Source: Hydnum rufescens UP504 (taxonomy: Eukaryota > Basidiomycota > Agaricomycetes > Cantharellales > Hydnaceae). From it: a DNA stretch of 64,000 nucleotides. Under the pieces are notes generated by a model, which searched no databases, was not told the DNA's origin, and saw only the letters and a program-made list of their open reading frames with translations. The stretch covers positions 503,399 to 567,398 of the forward strand of contig MU128910.1 in assembly GCA_014904985.1 (NCBI GenBank), read 5' to 3'. Below, in pieces: positions 1 to 13,458 of the stretch (position 1 is its first letter; each line of letters begins with the position of its first letter). Position numbers and translations under genes: made by a program.

Positions 1-1929
1 ATTCAAGCCTTACGGGTGTAGAATATCGTGCAGCTAGCGACGACATCGGCAATGGAGAGGGTGTGACCATTAGACGATGATGGGCCTGCCTGCCCTAAAT
101 AGAGATTTGGAAAGTTGAGAAAAAAAGGGGAAAAGCGTGAGATGATCAAAGACTGAACTTGTGAGCATCTAGCTCTCTTTGTATACGAATAAATGCCTCC
201 AGCAGACCAGTATTCCCATCTGGCTTCCTGGGTGGTGCAGGGGTCACGCGATTGATCACGAAAGAGGAAGGCGCGATCGTCATTGAAGGGTGGCACGGGA
301 ATCAGTTCGGCACCTTGTGGGTGAGGGGGCTGAGGCAAGGGTAGGTTGGCCTTTGACAGGTCGCTATCCAACGGTTAGTCACTAAGACTGTAAGGGAGGA
401 CATCATGTCAGTCGTGGCCTATATGGGCGGAAGAAAAGGCCGGCAAGTGCCGTCTTTTCCCCCATAAGGCTTTGGGTTATTTGTTAGCGCGGTTGTAAAA
501 GCCTATAAGAATATGCTGAGTATAACGCTTATACTTTTTTACAAATCCGTTTCTCCAATGGAGGAAGCCACCTACAAGATTTTTTTTTTCCTTTTGCAGC
601 CAAACTCCCTTTGACTGTTTTTGCCCCACAGTTACAACAAGTCGGATATACATTCAATGAGTCCCACTCGGGAATGCGGACCTTTTTGCCATTTACTACG
701 GTTATGGAGGACTCAACACCAGGACGAAGGGACCGCGAGAGATACACAAGGCACGAGTGTTTTGCGGAAAGTATTTTGACAATATCTCATTCAATTTGCT
801 GTAAGTTGAACCAGTTCTAGTTGATCATATGCGCCCTCTGGTGTCCTCAGAGAGTTGGATATCAAATCCCACAGTCAGGGTATTGGAGATTTCTCAGGTG
901 ACCCACAGAGACTCACGCAATAAATTTACTGTATCTCTAAACCAAATCAGCGCAACATTTGAGTATCTAGATATTTGAGCCGGGCAGCTACCGTAATTTG
1001 TGAGGACCACAATGCAACCAGCCAATAATAAAAATATAATAATACTCTGACTTTGGGGACTTAACATCCAACTCTGTGAGGACATCACGGGGGGTGAACA
1101 TGATCAACTAGAACTAGTTTGACCTTACAGTGAGGGAAAATATTCAATATTGAATGAGAATACTGTATTGTCAAAATACATTTCGCAAAACCCGCGGCAC
1201 TCGGGTCCCTTTGTCCTGGCGTTGAGTCCTCCATAACGTCGTCAACGGCAACGAGGCCCGCATTGCCGAGTGGGATTCATCGACTGTATATACCCACTCG
1301 GAATGCGGGAATGCGGGACCTATTTGATCCCGTGACTAATCCCCAATCAGCCTCCTCGAATTACGTAATAAAGGAGGCTCTCCCTGCAAGTTAAATTGCC
1401 ATTTCCAACTAAGTTGGACGGTAGGGCTTATATAAATAAATAAAACTCCTTGTGGCACGGTTGAAGTACCGCGATAGGGCGATGGGGCAGTAGTCTTATC
1501 TCGTGTCCAGGTAGGAATATCCTGAACCCATGTGTTTTGGACATGTGGAATCCGGTTTTTTTTTAGATATACATGAAGAGAGTGGGGGTTACTGGTGGCT
1601 TGGTGACTCAAATTTGTTTGTTTGTTATGCTAGTAAATGACTCCATTGATACATCCTGATACATCAGCCATGGAATATTATCGGGCAGCAACTTACTGTG
1701 CTTGATAACCACATGGACTGTTTCTATGGGGCTACTGGGTTGGGAATAGGGTTGTGCCTGAACAGATGGTCAAAGTAGTATTGTGCCACCAACTGTAGAA
1801 TGGGACAATAGTACTGTATCCCATTTTTGTCATTTGGTTGTTTATGTGTGAATGGAGACGATCAATTCAAAAGTCGCATGTATAAATTCCAGTCTGACCC
1901 CATGAGCTGAGTATCCAGTCCTCCTAACC
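1..1929. other. Intergenic region, no supportable gene
   Basis: No reading frame here combines an ATG, plausible splice sites and recognisable protein content. The stretch holds the large inverted repeat described separately. A frame on the minus strand over the first 370 bases is open but lacks an ATG and has an in-frame stop just upstream with no acceptor between, so I do not call it a gene. Confidence 0.5.
644..1292. repeat. Imperfect inverted repeat, arms of about 185-193 bp with a 271-bp spacer
   Basis: The left arm (644-828) and the reverse complement of the right arm (1100-1292) align through most of their length. Both contain CCCACTCGG close to the outer end, then GTTATGGAGGACTCAAC, then TATTTTGACAATA, and end inward with TTCTAGTTGATCAT. 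I judge identity at about 75-80 percent by eye. Arms this long with a short spacer suggest a foldback or MITE-type element, or an old tail-to-tail duplication. No transposase frame is present in the spacer. No target-site duplication was found with confidence. Confidence 0.75.
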
Positions 1930-4429
1930 ATGCCAGGGTTTTTCTCTGCCATTTTTCTCGAAACCAACCCAATATTCCCGCTAGCGGGCGTGTGTTGCAT
2001 CGTGGTACGATTGGGCCATCTCTTCGCCCGGGGCCATAGTAATCCCTTTTGCTTTGACTCAATTCAGGTTATCTACCATGTTGTGGCATACCTCCGTGAT
2101 CCTTTCTATTACAGAAAAGGTCCAACTGGGGCTGAAATCCCTGGTCCGCTCGTTGCAAAGTTCAGTGATATCTGGTTGAGTCGAAAAGCAGTTCTTGGCG
2201 ATCGCTCGGGCGAGGTACACAGGGCACATCAAAAATACGGTGCGTTGTGCTGCACATGAGTTCGCGATCTGTCGATGTGAATGCCTGTTACCCCACACAG
2301 GAAAGATAGTCCGCATCGCACCTAACCATATATCCGTTGCGGACCCGGAGGCTATTCGGAGTATATATGCCGTAAGCCATCCCTCCCTCCTTCGTTTCGA
2401 ATATGATACACTAAGTCGACCGCCTCCAGCATGGAAATGGAAGGTACATTGCCTGTTCGGTGTCCACAATTGGGCTGGATCTCTCTGAACTTCGATGTAG
2501 TTTGAAGTCAGATTTTTATGACGCGTTCGTCACTCTCCACAGGGTGCGCGCGTAACATCCAGCTCGTATTCGGCTCAGTTCAAATCTGATCCTTTCGATT
2601 ATTCTCCTAGGGGCTCTTCAACACTCGGGATCGTGTAGAGCATGTCAGCCAACACTGTCCCCTATCGTTGTTATTCTGAACTGATGAAATTTGCGCGTAG
2701 ACGCGAAAACGCAAGATCGTTTCCAGTATATTCTCGCCGAAGAACGTGCTCGCTTTCGAGCCTCACATTCGATCTGCTGTCGCCTTGTTATTCAAGAAAT
2801 GGGATCACTATTACGATACTGCTGTGATAAGGAAAGAGGAGACAAATGATGATCGTTTCCAAGCAAGAAATGACCGTGTTTGGTTTGATTGCCTTGATTG
2901 TACGCTTCCCTCTCCCTTCTCCCCTCCTTGTTCTCGCTCTTGTTCGGATAGTGTGTATTCATTGCGGTCATCCAGGGCTCAACTTCCTTGCCTTTGACAT
3001 CATCGGCGACCTCGCATTTGGCTCTCCATTTGGCATGCTCGAAGCGGGGCGTGATGCCGCACCAGTATTGCCCTATGGACAGGCACCCGACAAGATAAGA
3101 TACCTCCCTGCTATCAAGACCTTAAACGACCGTGGGGGTATTCTGCTTGCATGGGCGTCACTCCTCTGTGGAGCCGACCATTTGTCAAACGTCTCCCATG
3201 GTTTGCACACGGAAGCCAGGCAGTGGACGACCTCGTAGGGGTGCGTAATACTTGGCAGAACCCAGAGTCGACCTCGAAATGTTTTCCCACTTATCACTTT
3301 CTGTGGTCCTAGATTGCTGTGGCTGCTCTGGAGAAACGCCTTCGGGAACCAAGCGACCGAAATGATCTCCTTGCGATATTGCAACGAGGGAAAGCCGCCG
3401 ATGGGGGCCCAATGGGTCGCGCTGAATTGACGGCCGAGATGTTGACCATGCTCATCGCCGGGAGCGACTCCACGTCCAAGTGCGTCCCCGTCCTCGTTCC
3501 CTACCTTTTCTTCAATTTTTAATTGTTATTGACATCGCGCCCGATAGCGCTACTTGTGTCATCACGTTCTATCTCGCGTTGAACCAGCACGCTCAGCATA
3601 AACTACAGGCAGAATTGGACGAAGCGCTAGGCCCCATGTCGGGAGCGAGTGCCGAATTGGGTGTTGCACCGTATGATGTCGTCAAGTCGCTGCCCTACCT
3701 CGAAGCTTGTATCTATGAAGCCCTGCGCATCCATCCCCTGAGGTACATGTTTTTTTTCTTTTGTCTTTTTTTGCGCTCTCTTACCTCTATTCTGGGTGCG
3801 ATGGATCCTGTTAAATTTTTTGTTTCTGTGCCGGCAGTTCAATTGGACTACCACGCGAAGCGCCAGCCGGAGGACTCATGGTGTCAGGAAGATATTACAA
3901 GGAAGGCAGTGTCCTCAGCGTGCCCTCTTTCACCGTTCATCGTGATCCGGATGTGTGGGGTCCGGACCCGGAGGTTTACAGGTAAGTGCCCAGCCCTATT
4001 TTTCAAACGTTCGTGCCTGGTTTTTATATATGCCCTGTCCTATCGTCAGGCCTGAACGCTGGTTCGAGCGAGACCCGGAAGCGATGCAGAGGGGGTTCGA
4101 TGCGTTCTCATGGGGTCCTCGGTGAGATTCATTATTTCTTCCTGTCCTGCGGCTCCCCGAATTCATTTGGATGTCTTTCACGCGTCAGAGCCTGCGTGGG
4201 AAGGAATTTGGCTCATGCGGAGCTGACTGTCATCATGAGTTCCATTTTCAAAAGATATGACATCGTCCTCGAGAATCCGGAGGTTCCGGTATGTCACTCC
4301 TTGGAAATTCTGTGAATGGACGTGATGTCTAAATATCGTGGTCATATATTCCATCAGATGAGGACCTTGGAGGGATTCCTGCGGAAGCCTCTCAGCTGTC
4401 CTGTGGGGATAAAACGAAGGGAACTGTAA
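1930..4429 (+). CDS. Cytochrome P450, CYP53 (benzoate 4-monooxygenase)-like
   Basis: Membrane-bound haem monooxygenase. CYP53 enzymes para-hydroxylate benzoate and related aromatics with NADPH-P450 reductase at the ER. The N-terminus is hydrophobic (FPLAGVCCIVVRLG), followed by a CYP53-like stretch VRIAPNHISVADPEA after the first intron (2240-2300). Further exons give FNTRDRVEH, TRKRKIVSSIFSP and FLAFDIIGDLAFGSPFGM. The I-helix reads ELTAEMLTMLIAGSDSTS (about 3420-3476), the K-helix ExxR is EALR (about 3718-3729), and the haem loop is split by an intron into GFDAFSWGPR (4098-4121) and ACVGRNLAHAEL, with the cysteine ligand present. It ends in GIKRREL-stop. At least eight short introns are needed; checked junctions keep frame, so it looks intact. 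The CYP53 assignment is family recall; the P450 call is very secure. Confidence 0.85.
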
Positions 4430-6495
4430 TTATGAGGGGAAAAGAACTCTTCGGGCCGAAATAAACTCGAGGAGGTGGGGGCCGTTTGATTATCCGGACT
4501 GAGGCGGGTGCCGGTAACGGATGGATCACGAGTCCTTTTTTTTTTTTTTGTTTGTAGTTGCAGTTTCTGTTCCTATACTAGCAATGATCTGTATCTCCTG
4601 GAAAATCCAACTTAGATCATGATACCTTGCTGCCGATTCCGTGCTGCGGCTTGACGCGTCGTGGTTTTACGGCACAGGTGTGGCTCCATGCAAGCGTGTT
4701 TTGACTAGGTGTACGTGTTGGAAGAACAACAGCTGGAGTAAACCGGCGAGTTATTTGGTCTTGTTGATTCTCAGGCAAGTTCTGCACGCATGTGGCAGCT
4801 ATAGAGGTCACACCCCCTTATCTGCCTCAAAGGCTTCCTTTCCTCCGACCTTGCGGACGAAATGTGCTGTGCCAATATCCTCGGTGATAGCAGTTATTTG
4901 ACATAGTATTCAGCCTCCCCCCTTGATTTGCTTCGCCCTGGGTTCCTTTTTTAAATTGGCCGTGCGTTCAGGAGCACTAATAGTGTGTGCGATAGCCGAG
5001 TCGATCTGCAAATTTTTTGTCAGATGTGTATTGAACATAACAAAACCGCATGGCTAGGTAGAGATTGAGAATGGGGGGGGGCCGAGCCGAGTAGGTAGTC
5101 ACAGGTCACAGCGGCTGTCGTCACAAATTAAATTGAATTCCTTCGCGTTTTGCAGATTTACATTGTTCCAATTACTGTATAGATAGATTCCATCGACCCT
5201 ATTGCTGATCCATAGCATAGGAGGGTGGCTTCTAATGAAAATGGTAGACTATCATTTATCGAACTCGTTGCAGGACTCATTGCTTGAATCATTGATCCAC
5301 GAAGAAGAACCCTCAACGATCACGCCAATCCCAAGGACAAATATGAACAAATGTCTTCGTGTTGGAGTAGTAACGTTGACTCGGACTCATCTGACAACCC
5401 CGTCCGGTGCTTTTATCGGCACTTCTACTTCTTCCCCGGCCCGGCCTTGTATTTCTTGGCAATTTATCACTACAAACCATTATATTACCGTAACTGTATA
5501 GATACATTGTGGATGCTCCCCGCTGAATTGTACCCCGCCCCCGTAATTCCGACACCGCAGGTCTCAGGGTCCGAGCCAGGCACTCCGTGGAGAAAATGTA
5601 CGACTTTTGCAAGCAAGCAAGCAAAGTCCAGTAGCTAGTACAAGTATCTCTGGAGTTGATCCGTCGAACTGTCAGATCACAAGGGAAAATGAGAATCACT
5701 TGTCGGGAGAGCCGGCCGCTGGGTGTCGGCCCTGGCGCGCGAGATAGGGGGAATTAATGTGAATCGCCACGAAGCTCAGGGGGAGCTACCATGTGCCGCC
5801 ACGTGCTGCCACCACCCTTGTGGACGGCCGCTGAAGTAGTGTGAGGTGGCCATTCTATCCTACGAAATGCACCCGCACTAATAGAACACGTACGCGTGGA
5901 CCTTCAAGAGTCGGTGCTTGTGACACACATAGTGATGACAGCTGGAAAAGGTGTTCAGGCAGTGATTGGATTGGGTTATATAGACAACGTGAGAAAACAA
6001 CGGGTGAGTGGTTGTCCAATGGAGCGAGTGAAAGCGTTGGTACCTTCGGAAGGCCAACAGGCCCGCCCTAGCTCTGGGACACATCAAGCATGGTAGCTGA
6101 GGGCGAAGAGATCGTTTGTCCAAGGAGAGGAAAGGAAAGGGAAGGAAATACATCAGAACCAAATCCCGAGGAACATCGCCCCATTTTACAGTAAATCTGT
6201 CTTGCCGTTCAAGAGGCATTTTCATGTTTGGCGCTTTCTGGTGCGACCGAACTCTCCCTATCATCATCCGCCTCGACAGGGAGGGCTATAGCTTTTGGCA
6301 CTCCAGACTCGTCTTTCGATGACTATGCACCCGTATGTTCAGTAAATCTACACCCCCTTTTTCAAAGCGAGAATGCGCATAAATCACCATTTCCATGGGA
6401 GCGAATTGGTGCTCTCGCCATCGGCCCGGGACTCTTGCCCTCCGTCCCTTGGGGCCACAACGACTTCGCTCTATCCCGAGGTATTCCTCTATCAA
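4430..6495. other. Gene-free stretch between P450 and DUF6534-like gene
   Basis: Only short, unrelated open frames occur on both strands; none shows a recognisable motif or a convincing chain of exons. It contains a poly-T run near 4538 and a run of G near 5076. I see no terminal repeats or RNA gene. Confidence 0.4.
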
Positions 6496-8280
6496 TCAAT
6501 ATGGGAAAAGGTGACGGCGGGAAGCACCCACCAGTCCCATGGTGTCTTCTGATCGGTCTCCAGAGGCAAATTTCAAGGTACCAACATAATCCAGGCTGTG
6601 GTCAAAGCCGGTTCGATCCGTCGGTCCGAGAGCCTTGCGGTAGCGGGCACGACTGTTGAGGAGGAATAAGAAGCCTGGGAAACAGCGCTTTAGTGACCAC
6701 ATGCAACGATGTCGCATGAGAAAGGACATGTACTATTGGAGTACACCTTAGAGATATGACCCAATATTAGAGATAGGCCAATAGAGATACTTCCTTCGTG
6801 TCGTCACTCACCTTGCCAACCATCATGACCGGTATTAGATGCATATCGGTCCCCCCCTGTGGATCATGGAAGTGAATCTTGGCTCCTTACAGCTACAAGC
6901 CCTAAGAGACCGACCACACGGAAGAGGAGAATCGCATCCACTATAACATTGATTGTACAAGATAAACCAGTTTCGATCTATCACGTGCGGTCAATAGGAA
7001 CACGAGGTCTCCAAAGAGGCAGAAAATATACCACTCCTCGATTGATTTTGGTAATCAGTGTATCGGTTTCAGAGAATCCGGTCTTTGCTCGAGTCAGAGT
7101 CCACACCATCATGGCGGTAATAAGGGACTGCGAAGCCAATAGTCAGTGGGAGAAGGGGGCTTTGTATCTGGTGGAAGACTCACATCGCACGAAATGGCGA
7201 ATACGAACCAGATGATTGCGATTGGCTGTAGTCGGACATTTTCCGCCCTGGGGATGGCGAGGGTCGGTTAGATACTATAGCCAGCACATGGATGAGACGG
7301 GGACTCACGTCGTGTTGATGAAGAAGCTACCAATTCCAGCGCCAATTCCAGCCACTTGAGAGAGCCTCATTCAACCACAAGCCACAAGACTCAAAATCGA
7401 ATATCGACGCTTACAGCCCTGAATACTCGCAAGGATAAGAATGATGACAGAAAAAATTCTTCGTTTCGTTAGCATACGGATCCTTGTCACATCAAACGAA
7501 GTTAAGTCAAGGGCACGCGATTTGGAATCACAGACCCACACCTCCATGCGAAGAAACCTACAAGCATGCAGGTAAATAATTCGTATGTGCAACGTATTAT
7601 TTCTGAGGCCGTAGACAGACCTTGTACAACCCAAGATATCGGGACCGAATAAAAGGGAATCGTAGATAGCATCCAAACAGACTTGGACAAAAATACGAGA
7701 TCGCCTAAGGTCCAGATAAGAATCACAGGGGACTGGGGTAGACATGGGAAATGGGAAAACGGACCAAAATGGGTCACCTGTTGGGGTTGTGCCAGAAATT
7801 CAGTGTCCCCCCGTGGCCCCGATTGAAGGAAAGACTTAACTGTGTATGTCCAGACCTGGACCACAATCAATCAATCAGTCAATCGCCGACGACGAGAGTA
7901 AGGGAGCCGATGGAACCCAATAATCACAGAAAAAATCCATACCATGTAGGTCATTAAGCCTAAAGAACGAGACTATCAATAAGAGCACGTCCCATCGATA
8001 CAATTGAACACGAACTCGTTTGGAGAATATCAATCAATAATACGAAAGCGACGAGAATTTGGATCACTGAGGTGAAACGGTTTAATATAAATATCGGGAT
8101 AAAAAGCTATTGAGGGAACGTACAGCTGGGATCCTTGAATGTCGAATAATACTGTGTGTAACGGATTGTAGAGCTTAACATGGTATTACTTAAAAGGGTA
8201 TTGTTGAAATCACAAACCTGATATGTCTGGACTACGAGTACACCCATGAGAAAGAGATTGCAAGCATGGCCGGTTTCCAT
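6496..8280 (-). CDS. DUF6534-like multi-span membrane protein
   Basis: Function unknown. DUF6534 proteins are intron-rich, roughly seven-helix membrane proteins expanded in Agaricomycetes. Reading down the minus strand, the first recognised exon gives LGPMETGHACNLFLMGVLVVQ (8290-8225; the called ATG is the M), matching the family's first helix. Later exons give a YYSTFKDPS turn (about 8140-8115), an AGIGAGIGSFFIN helix segment (near 7340), LQPIAIIWFVFAISC (near 7220), the characteristic MVWTLTRAKTGFSETDTLI loop (about 7110-7055), CTINVIVDAILLF (near 6945) and a final exon with FLFLLNSRARYRKALG ending in RRHLFPY-stop. Spacing and order match the family. The start is uncertain because an upstream exon may exist, and several middle exons are not firmly bounded, so partial decay cannot be excluded. 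Confidence 0.6.
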
Positions 8281-8744
8281 TGGGCCTAGACTATAAATTC
8301 CGACAGACTTTAGCCCATGCTCAGAACACGGTCAGACGAATCCCGCACGTCAGATTGACTTCTCTGGACATCTTTGCATGAAAAGCGACAGGAGCGAAAC
8401 ACCAGCAAGTGCAGCAGGAGATCTGTGCAAGGGAGCCACGCTCCCAAGGCGAAGATATAAACTCAGCATCGCGGTAAAGGAATCCACAGAATCTGTTGAT
8501 TTGCACCCGAAGGTTTCCCGTTTAAATTTTGACAGTCGTCAATTAGTGGTCCCCGCACGACGCTTTTGGGCTACAATGCCTCTCTCGAAAGTACTGTACA
8601 GCGAGTTGCGAGGCCGATCAGATGTCGGCCCTTTCCTGATTTTCGTCACTATAGCTTTAGGTAGGCTTCAGCACCCCCGCCAACGGCCTGATGGGGATCT
8701 TGCGAATTACAGTGAGCTGAGTACTTCTAAGTCTTCTGTCAGCA

Positions 8745-10038
8745 ATGCAGCAAAACACCCTATTCTGGACTTACTGTGATTGCATAACTTTCGATAGTGC
8801 CATGGAATCCCGCGGTAAGGGAAGTTCCGTGCTTGCGATGACGCCACCGACGGTTCGTTCTGTACATCGAGGGTTGTTCGTACCCTCGTGTTACTCACGC
8901 TTCCCCACAGGTGAAATACAAACATTCCATAGGCATATACTCCCTGTGGAGATTTTGGCATACGTATTTTCTCTTGGCCCACAGGACGAAGGCAATATCA
9001 GGTTTCTGTTGAAAGTGTCACACGTCTCCACGATACTGGAGGGCTGCAGCCCTTGGAGCATCCTTTCTCTGGTGGGATTTTCACGTCGCACCGCAAATGT
9101 CTGAATGCGCTGCGACCTGGCTTCGTCGTTCTTGAAATACTCCTATACGTCTCTGCATTTGGCTGCGTAATCTGCCAGAGAACCAAGGACTGCCCGTTCC
9201 GGACTGTGTTCGGCTAGTCGATGGTATGGATGGACACTGTAGTGATGCAGATGCCCCGCTGCAAGTCCCTTATCCTCGATAGGCTGAAAAGGCTATATGC
9301 ACCTTTATATATCAACGTCTAAACAGTGTGCATGCTCCAATCCTTCAGGACTGTTCTTTCGGTCCGCTCCTTGTCAAGCCCTTCCCACAGTTTGAAGACA
9401 CTCTTGCACACATAGATTCCCTCTTATGCATCTCCCCATGTTACGACGCTTCGAATTCAGGAATGAACACATTCCACACAACCCCCGTTATCCAATCTCA
9501 CTACGCTCCCCTACGTCCCGGTGTTGCTCCGCATCTCTCCCTACATCAAGTCCTGGTCGTCCTTCGAGATTGCCCCTGTCTCGCGGATGTCGAAATTCAA
9601 TGGATCACCCCAGACCCCTCAAAGGATATTCGCCGCATCATGGTACATCGCTCATGTAGGGATTCTGTCGTCGTGCTGCGTCGTCTTAAATCCATGCTTC
9701 TCGATGTCGATCTCCTGGAGGTCGCGGCCCATATCATGAAGCGAGTTTCCGTGCCCGCCGTCGAACGTTTGGCTCTCCACGTTCCCGTAGTCTTCATGGA
9801 ACTCCGAGAGATATCTTCACCCTCTAATTTTTACGACTCAGTATTCTCAAAACTCAAGAGCCTCGGAGTCGATTGGTTTCCTGGTCATTTCATAGAGTGT
9901 CTCCGCAAGTCCCCCGTTCTCGAAACCCTTGTTATGCGTCAAAATCTTGGAAGCGCGATCCTCCATATCATTGATATTCTCATTTCGCCACCCACCAAAC
10001 TTGGCAGTCACGCCGGGCTCCCATCTGTCCTCTTTTGA
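8745..10038 (+). pseudogene. F-box/LRR-like gene, apparently decayed
   Basis: An F-box-like segment reads LPVEILAYVFSLGPQDEG then LLKVSHV (about 8942-9030). After this the frame breaks, where a family member would continue into a CxxWRxxAxxxPxLW motif. Downstream a 236-residue frame (9328-10038, non-ATG opening) carries leucine-rich, F-box-type C-terminal content, for example LSLHQVLVVLRDCPCLADVEI and VERLALHVPVVFMELREI. The interval 9105-9330 contains stops in all useful frames and no obvious splice solution, so I read this as an inactivated member of the fungal F-box family. A multi-intron active gene is the alternative. Confidence 0.5.
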
Positions 10039-10727
10039 AATCCATACACCTCTTCCGATTGCTTGCAGCTCGCATTAGAGTGATGTTGTGCGCTTGGTAG
10101 ATGCGTACGATTTGATCGGGCCTGGTCCCGATGAGCAATCGGGTCCGATCTTCAAAAATCTGAGCGTATCTAGGTTGAAGTCGGTTTGGCGGAGGCTCGA
10201 TGGACGGACAAGAGACTGGTCAGTCGCTTCAGTGGATCAGGTATTGCGTTGAGAATGTAGACAGACCTTCATGGACGTATCCCAAACGCCTGTGAACAGC
10301 GACCTTCCTTTCTCATCCAAATCCATTTAACCTCTCACAGCTACCCTTTCTCGAGTAACCTCTCCTCATACAATAGTCTCCTCACTAAATGGTCCTCTCA
10401 ATTTGTATTCCCCTAGCTGTAGCAACTACTGTGCCCACTCAAAGGCTAGAAAAGGAAAGAATTCGTGACGTGACAGCAGTGTGAGTTCGTCGCAATTGCA
10501 CGAGTGACACTAGTTGCTAGCTGCTGGTGGGACCGATCATTCTGCCTGTTCGTTTGGTCACTGTTCGTTCATTCATTCTTTTTGTTCTCTGGTCCCCGAA
10601 ATGGCCTCCGGTGAATTCATAAATTGAAGATTCAGTCCTGTGCCCGATCTAGATAGCAACGCCCCACGGTGATGTGGCGATTAATATTGCTATCGATGGG
10701 AACAGCATTTCCGAGGTTGTGACATGA
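10039..10727. other. Upstream region of the GH47 gene
   Basis: No gene recognised. It should contain the promoter and the missing first exon of the mannosidase. A CT-rich tract near 10325-10400 is typical of fungal promoters. Confidence 0.35.
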
Positions 10728-13458
10728 TTGTTAGACTTTACCCCGCAGCGCCCTGGTTGTGTACGTTACCTCGGCCGGCAAATACCGATCACCGATGACC
10801 TCGAAGGAATTCAACACTACGACAACGTCCTAATGCTAGCAGGCAGTGCTAAAAAAAGCGCAGACACTGTGGCTTCACCGAAAAAGGTCCCATTAAACTC
10901 CTGGGTCCAGCCGGTATACTTCGCTGCTGCTTGTGCCGTCGTGGCTGCCTTGGGCATCGTATGTGAATTCTTTTTATGCTTGTTCCATTCTGCCTCATCT
11001 CAATTCCCCACAGTACGCAACATGGGGCCCCATCCCCACTATGACGCCAAAACTGCCAACCTCCAATTCCGAGTTCCTCATTCCATCTGCTCATGAAGTA
11101 CAATTCAAAGCAGATGTACCAAAACGCGAGGCCGTTAAACAAGCTTTCCAACATGCTTGGAGCGAGTACGAAACCCACGCCTTTGGTGCAGATGAGTATC
11201 ACCCAATATCGAAAAAGGGCTCAAATATGACCAAAGCTGGTGGCATTGGCTATACGATCGTTGATTCGATCGACACCATGATGCTCATGGGTCTCGACGA
11301 AGAATACGCGCGCGCGCGTTCTTGGATAGAGAATGATCTTTCATTTAATCGAGATGGATTGTATAATACTTTCGAGGTTCGCACCGTATTCCTCCATAGC
11401 TATTCTTTAGGTGCAACATGTTTCCAATAGGTCACAATCCGTGTGTTAGGTGGACTTCTTTCAGCACATCATCTCAGCTCTGCCAATGGAGTGCCAGATT
11501 CCATCTTTCTCGAAAAGGCTGAGGATCTCGGGAACCGTCTATTGGGGGCTTTCAACACGCCATCTGGTCTACCTCTGTCCCAAATCAATCTAGCTAATTC
11601 GACTGGAATTCCCAGTAAGGACAACAATGGAATGGTCAGCACTGCTGAAGTGGCAACCTTGCAGCTTGAATTAAAGTACCTTAGCTATTTGACTGACGAC
11701 GAAGTGTACTGGCGGGCGGCTGAGAAAGTGATGGCCACGATCAAAGGTGTCATGCAAGGGGGTCTTGTGACTGTTTTTATGGAGTCAGTTCAGAAATCAT
11801 CTTTTCGTTAATGCGTGGGCTTGATACCCAATAGACCTAATTCAGGGAGATTCATCACCTCCGATATAAGGCTAGGTTCCCGAGGCGACTCCTATTACGA
11901 GTATCTCCTGTAAGTTCAATCACGCGTTCTATCCGCCCACATTCTTACATCGCCGTGCGTGCTCCGATTGTAGAAAACAGTATTTGCAGACTGTTAGTTG
12001 TCTCCCATCGCTTCACGATTTCGTCGAGTGAAATTTCTCTCTTGTTCAGGATCGGTCCGAACCTGTGTATCGCGATGTGGGAGACTTTCTTATCGTCCGC
12101 TTGAATTGCTATCTAATGCAGGACTTCAGATGTACGATACCGCGATGAGTGAAATCGATAAGCATCTCATCAAGGAGACTCCATCAAGCCAGTTGATATA
12201 TACGATCGAGATCATCCCTAACATGGCAGGGGAAGACGGTCGTACCATGTGAGTCCTATCGTGCATTCCCCTGCCACCTCGCTTTCGCTGAGTTGTCTGC
12301 GGTGGTCCTAGTCAATGGCGTCTCCTTCCAAAGGTGAACTACAAGGATTCTGTCAAACTGAAGCCGAAACGTCCTCATCACTATTTATTGTCTTGCTAAA
12401 ATAGCAAGATCATTTAGTCTGCTTCCTGGGCGGCTCTCTCCTTTTGGGTGTTACTGAAGGACGCGGTCCCATTCCACCTGATCCTTCTTCCTTCACAGAA
12501 AGTGAATGGAGGGATTGGAAGAACGGCATAGGGCTCATCAAAACTTGCATGGCGACTCACGAAACCCTGACGTACGTCTATTTAACTGCCATTCGAAGTT
12601 CCTTCATTTATAGATTGACCCTAAACGTCCAGGGGTCTGGCACCGGAAATCGCCCATTTCCGTACTCCAACCGATCCTGAATGGGTCGATGAGGCCGCGC
12701 CGATTGATTGGTACATTAAAGGAATGAAGTACGTCCAGCGTCTTTTCGACTATGTCACTGCCGTCGTGTGATTATCAACATTGATATCTAGGGGTCATGA
12801 GGGGGACACATATGATGCACGATATATGTTACGGTAGGTTTTTAACCTCCCCCTAGTCGACCAGTGCATTGATATTAAGAACAATTTGCAGGCCTGAAAC
12901 CGTAGAATCGTTGTTCATAGCTCACCGGTTGACAGGTCACCCCCAGTATCGTAAATGGGGGTGGCAGATATTCCAAGGTGCGTTTGATCTCACCCCACAC
13001 GACGTTCTGAGACCTTTGTTGATATGTTATCTCTGATAGCCATCGAGAAGCACTGTAAGCTTGAGACCGGAGGGTATGCCACCGTGTTGAATGTCGACTG
13101 GGAAGTAATCAAGCATGATGACAAAATGGAGACGTTCTTCCATGGTGAGGATCCATTTGTATTCTTATGATCGTGGCTCCCTTAAATTCCTTCGACCCAC
13201 TACAGAGTGAGACTCTCAAGTATTTATACCTGCTTTTCGATGATGCTTCAAAGTTATCATTATCAGGTACGTGACCCCATCGCATAGTGTATCAATCTTG
13301 CTGACCGCATCGTCCATTGGATCCAGATGTCGTTTTCAATACAGAGGTGCGCGGGACTCTTTTCTCCCCCCCATTCTAATGACCTGGATGCAACTTCTAT
13401 TCCACAGGCGCATATCTTCCCGGTATTCACACCATCAATCAAAACAGGCTTCGCTTAA
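10728..13458 (+). CDS. GH47 mannosyl-oligosaccharide alpha-1,2-mannosidase
   Basis: Class I alpha-mannosidase trimming alpha-1,2-mannose from N-glycans in the ER/Golgi. A short N-terminal tail is followed by one membrane anchor ([15 protein letters not shown], about 10912-10958), giving type II topology. The catalytic domain follows: [60 protein letters not shown] (about 11880-11910), [17 protein letters not shown] (split by an intron near 12334-12404), [25 protein letters not shown], and the terminal NTEAH calcium-binding motif, ending IKTGFA-stop. The conserved acidic residues of the family appear to be in place. About ten short introns; the checked junctions keep frame. The given start is the beginning of the open frame (TTG), not an ATG: the true first exon lies just upstream and is unresolved. 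Genuine and probably functional. Confidence 0.88.

Noticed and set aside
3..371. 122-codon minus-strand frame at the left edge as a partial gene
   Set aside because: It opens with TTG, has a stop just upstream with no acceptor between, contains no family motif, and the apparent continuation has no clear donor.
6601..6620. GGTTCGATCC resembling a tRNA T-loop
   Set aside because: No acceptor or anticodon stem can be built around it, and it lies inside the last exon of the DUF6534-like gene on the other strand.
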